A stretch of DNA of 14,623 nt from Puniceicoccales bacterium (GTDB lineage Bacteria; Verrucomicrobiota; Verrucomicrobiia; Opitutales; JAIRKQ01): contig JAIRMI010000035.1 of the NCBI GenBank assembly GCA_031258795.1, positions 1 to 14,623 on the forward strand. Direction: 5' to 3'. Shown here one piece after another: positions 7,684 to 13,591 of the stretch. The position numbers were made by a program, and so were the translations under genes. Position 1 is the first letter of the stretch; every line of letters begins with the position of its first letter. The notes under the pieces are model-generated. The model saw only the letters and a program-made list of their open reading frames with translations. It made no database searches and had not been told where the DNA came from.

Positions 7684-8145
7684 ATGGCTTCTTGGATAGA
7701 AATAACGGTCGATGACCTATACGACTACTTAGTAGCACCGCAAATTGACGTGCTGCGTAAGCGTGTGCTTGCCCCGGGACAGGACGATCCAATTGGGGAT
7801 ATCATCTGTGATATAACGGCACGGGTACGTGCGGAGATTAGTGGAAATCAGCGAAACTTACTTAGCGCAAATAAATTGGAGATTCCACAAAATTTAAAAA
7901 GTGCGGCCTGCTATCTGATTCTTGAGTGCGCACAGACGCGCATACCAGCGCTTAAATTAACCAGCGATCAGGTTCGCCTTGCCGACGATGCACGGGAGTA
8001 TTTGAGGCGCATTTCCCAGGGAGAGGTTCCCGTTGAACTCCCAGATCAAGTGGAATCTCCCAGCTTATTCAATCCAAACAAAGGTGTTTCCATTGCAACT
8101 AGCAGAGAACGCATCGCCACAGGTAATTCATTGAGAGGATTTTAA
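7684..8145 (+). CDS. Head-tail connector protein, DUF1320 / Mu gp36-like
   Basis: This 153-aa helical protein opens with ITVDDLYDYLVAPQIDVLR and contains ARVRAEI, a central NLKSAACYLILECAQTRIP helix, and LADDAREYLRRISQGEVPVELPD. This order (N-terminal helix, Ala-rich core helices, then an A..YL..I..G turn) is the typical DUF1320 pattern, whose members form the ring under the portal. Position after the capsid gene agrees. The Shine-Dalgarno is missing; the ATG is preceded by AAATTT, as in the chaperone gene at 10478. The C-terminal 30 residues are polar and probably disordered. The gene is separated by one base from the next. Confidence 0.7.
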   Translation: MASWIEITVDDLYDYLVAPQIDVLRKRVLAPGQDDPIGDIICDITARVRAEISGNQRNLLSANKLEIPQNLKSAACYLILECAQTRIPALKLTSDQVRLADDAREYLRRISQGEVPVELPDQVESPSLFNPNKGVSIATSRERIATGNSLRGF

Positions 8146-8146
8146 A

Positions 8147-8602
8147 ATGGTTAGCGATGGATTACTGGAAAAGTTTCAAAGTAGTGTGGAAAAGTATTTG
8201 CGCGAATTGAATGATTTTCGCGGGACACCAATTTTGACCTATAAGCAGAGCGATATCAATTCGGTGGTACGTTCGGCGATTAATGGTGGGATAGGAGTCG
8301 CCATACTCATTTTACCGCCTGGCCCAGCGGAAGTAGTTCCCAACGCGGCGGGGCCGGTATTCGAAAAAGTGATATGTAAGATCCAGGTGATTGAAAATTT
8401 GGCCACTAACAAAACCGGTCGAAGTGCGATTTTCATAGCGGAGAAGATCATGCAATACCTTCACCTTTGGCAGTCGAAGGTCAGTGATTGGAACGAAGAG
8501 CTTACGCTATCGGCGGACCACCCTTGGCAAACAACGCAGGAAAGCGATACCAACGTCATAACCCTGCAATTCGAAACTAACTGTTCACTAAAATCGGCCT
8601 GA
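8147..8602 (+). CDS. Head completion / tail terminator-like protein (Mu gp37 position)
   Basis: The product is a 151-aa alpha/beta protein: an N-terminal helix (LLEKFQSSVEKYLREL), strands GGIGVAILILPPGPAEV and FEKVICKIQVIEN, a helix RSAIFIAEKIMQYLHLWQ, and a C-terminal strand NVITLQFETNC. The pattern of strands with a helix of the AE.I...LH.W kind is typical of tail-terminator and neck proteins, and the gene sits where Mu encodes gp37 (DUF1834). I infer that it caps the tail or joins head and tail. It has one of the better Shine-Dalgarno signals of the cluster (GAGAGGA, about 7-8 nt upstream). If the assignment is right, a tail of some kind is or was present. Confidence 0.55.
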   Translation: MVSDGLLEKFQSSVEKYLRELNDFRGTPILTYKQSDINSVVRSAINGGIGVAILILPPGPAEVVPNAAGPVFEKVICKIQVIENLATNKTGRSAIFIAEKIMQYLHLWQSKVSDWNEELTLSADHPWQTTQESDTNVITLQFETNCSLKSA

Positions 8603-8605
8603 ATC

Positions 8606-9004
8606 ATGAAAATTTTGATAGGAGACATAGTTTTAGCCAGTGGAGTGGAAGCGCACGAATCTCCCTATGATGTGAGCATTCGCAGTGAACGTGAAGTGCA
8701 AATTGTTGAAACTTTGCGTAGCAACGTTGCTAAAAGTTACGATCGTGGAAATCAGCGCACGACTATAAGTTTCAAAGTGGCACGTAGGCATAGTTCCATC
8801 GAAGATGCACAACAATTTGTCCTGAGTCACGGAGCCGCATTGGTGAATTTAGCCACTGCTTTGACCGTAATCGAAGAGCCCTCCGGGGATGAATTTGTTC
8901 TGTCGGATGCTAGCGTTGCCGCTGTGCAAAGTTCGTCTTCTGGCAGTGCCTCGATACATGAATACCGTGTTGTAGGAGGAAATTTTTCAAAAATTCAAAA
9001 TTAG
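8606..9004 (+). CDS. Small beta-rich phage protein, tail-tip or tail-tube candidate (132 aa)
   Basis: The product has an N-terminal strand pair (ILIGDIVLASGV), a stretch with a basic turn followed by strands (DRGNQRTTISFKVARRHSS), a helix (SIEDAQQFVLSHGAAL) and a closing SIHEYRVVGGNF. The pattern of strand, R-H dipeptide, helix with LSHGA, and a final Y.V.GG strand is one I associate with small proteins encoded beside tail fibres and hubs, but I cannot name a family. It may be part of the tail tip or, less likely, a single tail-tube protein. It starts three bases after the previous stop with context GAATCATG and no Shine-Dalgarno. The role is inferred from neighbours only. Confidence 0.5.
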   Translation: MKILIGDIVLASGVEAHESPYDVSIRSEREVQIVETLRSNVAKSYDRGNQRTTISFKVARRHSSIEDAQQFVLSHGAALVNLATALTVIEEPSGDEFVLSDASVAAVQSSSSGSASIHEYRVVGGNFSKIQN

Positions 9005-9014
9005 AAGTTTTACC

Positions 9015-10481
9015 ATGAGCAATTTAACAGATTTGAAACTTAGAATACGGGTTGACAGCGATTCATTCGACAATCCAAGGGATGTTTTACGGGGCGGTAT
9101 CCCGCAGTATTGGCGTGGCAATGACCTGCGTATCGAGCTTGGAATTTTTACCGAAAATGAGGTGGTCGATGTTTCAAATTTCAGCGCTGTTACGCTAACG
9201 ATACGGGCATTAAACAATGACGGAGAAGCACCTTCTGCGAGCGCACCGATCTTGCTTGCTGGTGAATGTACAACTCTGGATAATACCGTTACAGAGGAAA
9301 ACTGGGAATCTGGGACGGCACAGCATGCTCTGTTCACATTTTCTGCGGAGGAAACCGCCCTGCTACCCGGAGATTATTGGTTATCGATCTGGGCGGAAAC
9401 GGACGATGATCCCGCCAAAACAATCACATTAGGGGCTGGATTGATCCGTGTCTTGGAAAATGGGGGAGGAGGTGCCATTCAACCACCCGAGCCAGTGGTG
9501 CAATACTACACTGCAGTGGAGTCCGATGCCAAATTTGTATCCGTGGAGGCGATTGACACAAATACAAACTTGGGAGACTCCGATGCCAAGATTGCTACCC
9601 AGCATGCCGTTAAGGCTTATGTGGATAGCGCGCCCACTCCTGGCACCACAAACCAGTACTATCGCGGGGACAAAAGCTGGCAAGATTTCGGTGCCTCTAC
9701 TAGGGCGGTACCGCTGACAGGGCTGCCCGCCGGAACGGATGATGCCATTGCTTCAACTGATACTACCCTGGCTGCCTTTGCCAAGTTACAAGCACAGCTG
9801 AGCGCAATCACTCCGGGCATGGCCAATCCCATGACCGCTTCGGGGGACATGATCACCGGTGGAACGAGCGGCACGCCCATTAATCTGCCTCTGGGCACTG
9901 CGGGCCAAGTATTGATGGTGAACGACGGCGGCACCGCGGCCCAGTGGCAGGACAGCGCAAGCAACTATGTCAGAGTAGGCTATCTACTCATCACCGCGCA
10001 AACGTCCTATGCCACCTTCCAAAATATCTTTACTTCCTCCTACGGCAGCTACGTCCTATACTTTTCCCACCTAATGACAGCAACCAATGCCGCCTATCCC
10101 TGTATACAATTCATGGCGGGAAGCACCGTACTAAACGGCGGCAGCGCTTACAATGCTTTTTCTTCCGCGGCCTATGTCACCACCTATTCCTCTCAAGGCG
10201 GCGCAAAATCGAACATATACTTGAGCGGCGACACCATCGTGCCGACCAGTTCTTCCTGCGGCATAAGCGGCACTGCGTTCATTACGGGGACCAATAGTGC
10301 CAACAAGGCACGAATAGTTGGTACGGCAACGGGGCACTCCACCACAGGGGGAGCCGCCACGTTCTTTACCTTTGGCGGTGGAATGAGCGATATCTATACC
10401 ATTGACGGCTTCCGGCTGTATTTCAGCAACGGAAACTTTACCGCCGGTACAATAGCTATATTTGGAGTGAGAAATTTATGA
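9015..10481 (+). CDS. Tail fibre / receptor-binding protein
   Basis: This 488-aa modular protein probably forms the host-contact fibre. Residues about 1-148 are a beta-sandwich-like anchor (RGGIPQYWRGNDLRIELGIF to YWLSIWAETDD and GAGLIRVLENGGGG), like the N-terminal attachment domain of baseplate fibres. A shaft follows with repeats common in fibres: DAKIATQHAVKAYVDS (190-205), TTNQYYRGDKSWQDF (211-225), AFAKLQAQL (254-262), NPMTASGDMITGGTSG (271-286) and GTAGQVLMVNDGG (294-306). Residues 312-488 form a Gly/Ser/Thr/Tyr-rich beta head ending GFRLYFSNGNFTAGTIAIFGVRNL, typical of receptor-binding tips. From about 9600 codons end in C more often than in the neighbouring genes, hinting at exchange. 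It is followed by its chaperone with an ATGA overlap. The start is preceded by TTTACC and no Shine-Dalgarno. Confidence 0.82.
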   Translation: MSNLTDLKLRIRVDSDSFDNPRDVLRGGIPQYWRGNDLRIELGIFTENEVVDVSNFSAVTLTIRALNNDGEAPSASAPILLAGECTTLDNTVTEENWESGTAQHALFTFSAEETALLPGDYWLSIWAETDDDPAKTITLGAGLIRVLENGGGGAIQPPEPVVQYYTAVESDAKFVSVEAIDTNTNLGDSDAKIATQHAVKAYVDSAPTPGTTNQYYRGDKSWQDFGASTRAVPLTGLPAGTDDAIASTDTTLAAFAKLQAQLSAITPGMANPMTASGDMITGGTSGTPINLPLGTAGQVLMVNDGGTAAQWQDSASNYVRVGYLLITAQTSYATFQNIFTSSYGSYVLYFSHLMTATNAAYPCIQFMAGSTVLNGGSAYNAFSSAAYVTTYSSQGGAKSNIYLSGDTIVPTSSSCGISGTAFITGTNSANKARIVGTATGHSTTGGAATFFTFGGGMSDIYTIDGFRLYFSNGNFTAGTIAIFGVRNL

Positions 10482-10792
10482 GCACAGATATGAACGATGA
10501 TAACATCTACCAATACATTAACGGGGAACTGGTGGCGCTGTCACCAGAAGAGAAGTCCTCCTACCTGGCCGAGGTGGTAGCATGGGAGAGCAACACCAAC
10601 GTACGGCTAATGGACGATGTGCGCAAAAAACGCAACCATTTGTTGCTGCAGTCCGATTGGGCAATAATACGTGCCCTGGAAACAGGAGCGGATTACACGG
10701 CATTGCATCAATATCGCCAGCAACTGAGGGACCTTCCCCAACAGGAAGGCTTCCCCTCTAATGTTGCTTGGCCAACAACGAATTTGCTCTGA
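10478..10792 (+). CDS. Tail fibre assembly chaperone (Phage_tail_APC-like)
   Basis: This 104-aa protein has the compact signature of tail-fibre assembly proteins: R.KRNHLLLQSDWAIIRALETG, then YRQQLRDLPQQEGFPSNVAWP. In the family, a DW after the first helix and a YRQ.LRDLP..GFP..V.WP end are conserved. It is encoded right after the fibre, as such chaperones usually are, and overlaps it (ATGA, 10478-10481), so it should fold or trimerise that fibre. GGAG 10 nt upstream may act as a weak Shine-Dalgarno. A second ATG at 10490 would remove four residues. The gene is followed by a hairpin that appears to close a fibre/chaperone unit. Confidence 0.85.
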   Translation: MSTDMNDDNIYQYINGELVALSPEEKSSYLAEVVAWESNTNVRLMDDVRKKRNHLLLQSDWAIIRALETGADYTALHQYRQQLRDLPQQEGFPSNVAWPTTNLL

Positions 10793-10811
10793 CAAAGAAC
10801 ATACAAACAAA

Positions 10812-10840
10812 GTGCGATCACAATGATCTTGTGGTCGCAC
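10812..10840 (+). terminator. Strong 12-bp hairpin after the fibre chaperone gene
   Basis: GTGCGATCACAA (10812-10823) pairs with TTGTGGTCGCAC (10829-10840) across a 5-nt loop TGATC. All twelve pairs form if one U-G wobble is allowed. The sequence that follows is GCAATAAAATTTT, with only four Ts and at a distance, so full intrinsic termination is uncertain. It may act as an attenuator, an mRNA 3' stabiliser, or a cassette boundary between fibre genes and the hub group. Confidence 0.6.
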
Positions 10841-10856
10841 GCAATAAAATTTTACT

Positions 10857-11018
10857 ATGGAAATGGACAATCTTACTAAAATAAATGAGGCGTTTGCGCA
10901 AAAATTAGCCAATTTGGAGATTTTTTTACAGAAGTTGCAAGCATTCATTGATCAGAAAATCAATCACATCGAAAGCGGCATGGAAAATTTGGAATTGAGA
11001 ATCAACAACTTACGCTGA
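10857..11018 (+). CDS. 53-aa coiled-coil peptide between chaperone and hub genes
   Basis: This short frame reads MEMDNLTKINEAFAQKLANL and continues as an unbroken string of Leu/Ile-spaced residues (FLQKLQAFIDQKI, MENLELRINNL). It has no Pro and one Gly, so it is very likely one long amphipathic helix that makes a coiled coil. It ends three bases before the hub gene start with the same TGAATCATG spacing seen at 8600-8608, which supports it as a real member of the operon. It could be a trimerisation or attachment peptide for fibre or hub, or a minimal chaperone. No Shine-Dalgarno is present. An alternative start is ATG 10863. Confidence 0.6.
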   Translation: MEMDNLTKINEAFAQKLANLEIFLQKLQAFIDQKINHIESGMENLELRINNLR

Positions 11019-11021
11019 ATC

Positions 11022-12752
11022 ATGTGGAAGATATTTTACAATGAGGAGCAGCACACTTTTGCGGAACTAGGCATAGGCAATGTGCGCCGATTATGGAAAA
11101 ATCAGGCAATCGACAAGCTAATCTTCGACGTCGAAGGGCGGTCTATTTTTGATGATCCGGTGTTTGCGAGTGGTAGTATCATAAAAATTTTCCGCGGAGA
11201 GGAAAAGTGGTTCGAAGGCGTGATTTCCCAAACCCCTGTTTACGGTTCAGCGAAGCTGGAAAATCACAGTTATGAAGCCAGTGGAGTGTGGTGGTTTTTG
11301 GAAAATTTGATCTACCAGCAGGAATGGAAAGTTCCCAGCGACAGCCAAGATCCGGATTCATCGCTGACGAACATTTACAAGGGACACATAATTTTAGGCC
11401 AAAACTTAGATGGTGAAAAAATAACAATCGGAGAGCAAATTGCGGACATTGTGAACTATGCCCATTCCTGTGGCGCAAATCTAACTCTTGGCACGGTCAA
11501 TATTGACGTCCACATTCCCTTCGACGAATGCAAGGACTTGTCTTGCGCGGATGCAATTCGCCGCTTGCTGCGCTGGGTGCCGGACACGGTGTGTTTCATC
11601 GACTATTCCCAAATTGTTCCGGAGATATTTTTTAAGCGACGGGCGCAGCTGACGTCGACGTCCATAGATCTTTTAAGTAGCATTGAACAATTTTCCATGC
11701 AGCCCAGGCATGACCTACTTGTGCCAGCGGTTGTACTAAAATTTGAGACGAACAACAGCACCAATGGAAAAGCTTGGAAGACGGTGAATGTACAAAAATA
11801 CCCGGAAGGAGCAGAGGAGATAGGGTTTAAGACCCTTGTTTTAACTATAAATCTTGAGGGAGCGAAGTCGACTTACATCACTCAAAAAATTACGTCAGTG
11901 GCCATTGAAACCTCATCGACATTATGGTGGACACAGCACGTGCCCTGGTTAGCAAAATTTACCAATGTTTTCATAGCAAATGTTACAAGGACCAGTTCTT
12001 TGCCCTACGAACTGATCAACGGTTCCGTGGCGGATTGGATGTCTAGGGAGGTGGAAGATGACGTTATTCGTGCGAATGTTTCCTATCGAAACAGCGACAT
12101 TGCTGTCGTAGACCAAGACATCGCCATTAAGATTCGCGCAACGGATGCGGAAACGGAAAGTTATGGAAAATTGATATCCATGCTTACGGCGGAAACAGTG
12201 CCAAACAATTTAGCGCAAAGCATTTTTGAATCCGTTGGAGTTTTGCAATACGATGGCAGTATTACACTCGTCGACCACGAAGTCGGCACTAAGTACGAGC
12301 AATTTTTGTTAAATTTCATTTCCGGCAGAGCGGAATGGGAGGGTATCAATGCCGTTGTTCAGGAGGTTGTTGATAACCTAGACAGGGGTGAAATTTACAT
12401 AAAATTTGGACCAGCAAAGCACCTCGGTGCAGCGGATCTAGCGGAACTTACTCGCTCCGGGAGGCTGCTGTACGAGTCGCGCAATTACGGTGAGCGTACA
12501 ACCGCTGAAGCGATGGGTAGCGGCACCGTTGAGCAGGGTGTGTATTCCCGTGTGGAAGATACGCTGACCGGTGACTGCAAGTACAATATGCTGAAGTTTG
12601 TCGATTCCGAAAATCCTAATTCCATGGTAAAAATAGACGCCAGTGACCTGACTCAATCCTTGAATGTACTGCTGCGCGAGGAAGATATCTGCGAATCCGG
12701 GGTTTTGAAGAAGCGCTTTTCCCTGGCAAGTGAACCATTTTTAGAACCATGA
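11022..12752 (+). CDS. Large tail hub / baseplate-like protein (576 aa)
   Basis: The N-terminal 100 residues read like the first barrel of a tail hub (gp27 / Mu gp44 / late control D fold): a strand series IDKLIFDVEG, then SIIKIFRGEEKWFEGVISQTPVYG and NHSYEASGVWWFLENLIYQQEW. The signature is the phrase R.G..W.EG.I...P followed by YE.SG.WW.LE.L.Y. Then come IGEQIADIVNYAHSCG and a DLSCADAIRRLLRWVPD helix, also usual in hubs. The C-terminal third (about 400-576) is mixed and not recognised. I infer that it forms the central ring at the tail end. It starts three bases after the coiled-coil gene with no Shine-Dalgarno and ends in an ATGA overlap with the next short frame. A cell-wall hydrolase domain is not visible. 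Confidence 0.62.
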   Translation: MWKIFYNEEQHTFAELGIGNVRRLWKNQAIDKLIFDVEGRSIFDDPVFASGSIIKIFRGEEKWFEGVISQTPVYGSAKLENHSYEASGVWWFLENLIYQQEWKVPSDSQDPDSSLTNIYKGHIILGQNLDGEKITIGEQIADIVNYAHSCGANLTLGTVNIDVHIPFDECKDLSCADAIRRLLRWVPDTVCFIDYSQIVPEIFFKRRAQLTSTSIDLLSSIEQFSMQPRHDLLVPAVVLKFETNNSTNGKAWKTVNVQKYPEGAEEIGFKTLVLTINLEGAKSTYITQKITSVAIETSSTLWWTQHVPWLAKFTNVFIANVTRTSSLPYELINGSVADWMSREVEDDVIRANVSYRNSDIAVVDQDIAIKIRATDAETESYGKLISMLTAETVPNNLAQSIFESVGVLQYDGSITLVDHEVGTKYEQFLLNFISGRAEWEGINAVVQEVVDNLDRGEIYIKFGPAKHLGAADLAELTRSGRLLYESRNYGERTTAEAMGSGTVEQGVYSRVEDTLTGDCKYNMLKFVDSENPNSMVKIDASDLTQSLNVLLREEDICESGVLKKRFSLASEPFLEP

Positions 12753-12862
12753 AAAAGATAACAAAAATATTGCGGATGTTTCTAAGATTGATCGGCTTGG
12801 TAAGAGATTCGTTTGGGGGTGGCACAAAGACGACAATTCCAGAAAAAAGAAATCATGATTGA
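12749..12862 (+). CDS. 37-aa peptide overlapping hub and downstream genes
   Basis: This very short frame starts within the hub stop (ATGA, 12749-12752) and ends 8 bp inside the next gene (ATGATTGA, 12855-12862), so it fills the junction exactly. The peptide starts MKKITKILRMFLRLIGLVRD, a strongly basic amphipathic helix, followed by a short polar tail ending RNHD. The start context AACCATG resembles other cluster starts. It may be a genuine small protein (membrane-active or structural), or its translation may only carry ribosomes from the hub gene to the next one. It has no recognisable family, and such a short frame could be chance; the double overlap argues that it is used. Confidence 0.45.
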   Translation: MKKITKILRMFLRLIGLVRDSFGGGTKTTIPEKRNHD

Positions 12863-13391
12863 AGAATTTCTGTGTCGTGTGAGCTTCGCGGGTGTCCCTC
12901 ACACGACCGAACATGATCCTGACATCAGCCAAGCAACCGTTAAAAACATTTCTCCCAGCAACATGTGCACATTGTTTTGGCTGCTCGAAAGCATTCGATT
13001 GAGATATTCCTATGCAATCAATGGGGTTAGCATCAGTCGCGATTTTTCCGCAACAGTTGATGTTGAGCCGAAATACAGGTTGATTGCTCCCGTGGAATTC
13101 TACGCCACTTCCTACGATTCTTCCACTATGACGTCTTACCTGTGCCGCCTGGATTTTTCCACGGTGTATTTTGATGAAAACAATCAATGCGGCGTCAAGT
13201 TATTGTTCAATGAAACGGACATTACGGGCGCGATTAATTTCAATTTGCAGCCAATGGCAGGCATGCAAAGCGTTAGCCTCAGCGTCCCTTTTTTTAATAG
13301 CACAACCACCGTTTACTTGAATTATCTGGCTAGTGTCGTAAATTCGGCACACATAAATTACTTTCAAATTTTGCTATCATTCGCGGAGTAG
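12855..13391 (+). CDS. Terminal cluster gene, 178-aa beta-rich protein of unknown function
   Basis: I do not recognise this protein. It starts MIEEFLCRVSFAG, has an aromatic segment LFWLLESIRLRYSYAI (about 39-54), and then alternating strands (FSATVDVEPKYRLIAPVEFYA, SYLCRLDFSTVYFDE, GVKLLFNETDITG, SLSVPFFNSTTTVYLNYL). There is no signal peptide. The composition (Ser/Thr/Asn/Phe/Tyr) is that of a beta-structured phage structural protein, perhaps a tail-tip accessory, which suits its place after the hub. ATG 12855 is favoured over the upstream TTG at 12813 because it has the AATCATG context seen before two other genes and overlaps the 37-aa frame (ATGATTGA). It is the last gene before a terminator candidate. 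Confidence 0.6.
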   Translation: MIEEFLCRVSFAGVPHTTEHDPDISQATVKNISPSNMCTLFWLLESIRLRYSYAINGVSISRDFSATVDVEPKYRLIAPVEFYATSYDSSTMTSYLCRLDFSTVYFDENNQCGVKLLFNETDITGAINFNLQPMAGMQSVSLSVPFFNSTTTVYLNYLASVVNSAHINYFQILLSFAE

Positions 13392-13443
13392 GTTGAAAGT
13401 TCAAACCAGCACATCGATCCAGAATGGTATGTCCCTGCCATAT

Positions 13444-13487
13444 AAAGGCCCAAAAACACTGCGATGGGCAGCGGTGAAAGCCTTTTT
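13444..13487 (+). terminator. Likely terminator of the phage-like operon
   Basis: A two-part hairpin can form: outer AAAGGC (13444-13449) with GCCTTT (13480-13485) and inner CACTGC (13457-13462) with GCGGTG (13471-13476, one wobble). It ends in a run of five T (13483-13487). It lies about 50 bp after the last cluster gene and before an independent promoter. The internal loop weakens the stem, so strength is moderate. The rest of 13392-13591 is non-coding, with an AT-rich tract at 13500-13530. Confidence 0.45.
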
Positions 13488-13534
13488 GTTCCACCTAGCG
13501 GCAAAAAATTTTTAAATTTAAAACAAAATTTTCC

Positions 13535-13562
13535 TTGCGGATTAGTAAAATTTGATTATACT
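13535..13562 (+). promoter_or_regulatory. Promoter of the 298-aa repeat protein gene
   Basis: TATACT (13557-13562, 5 of 6 to TATAAT) is preceded at 16 bp by TTGCGG (13535-13540, 3 of 6 to TTGACA). An A/T tract at 13500-13530 sits where an UP element would be. Transcription would begin near 13569, shortly before a strong AGGAG ribosome binding site (13581-13585). Confidence 0.5.
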
Positions 13563-13591
13563 CGGATTTGCAATTAAAAAAGGAGTGAAGT

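Noticed and set aside
9944..10297. 117-codon plus-strand frame inside the fibre gene
   Set aside because: It is an out-of-frame shadow of the fibre tip, rich in His/Arg/Cys as expected of a shifted GC-richer gene.
9015..10481. Possible diversity-generating retroelement acting on the fibre tip
   Set aside because: No reverse transcriptase and no template repeat of the fibre 3' end were found in the window.
1800..13591. Attachment-site direct repeats flanking the cluster
   Set aside because: Comparing the two non-coding flanks by eye gave only short A-rich similarities (for example AAACAAAA), not a credible att core; a computed search would be better.
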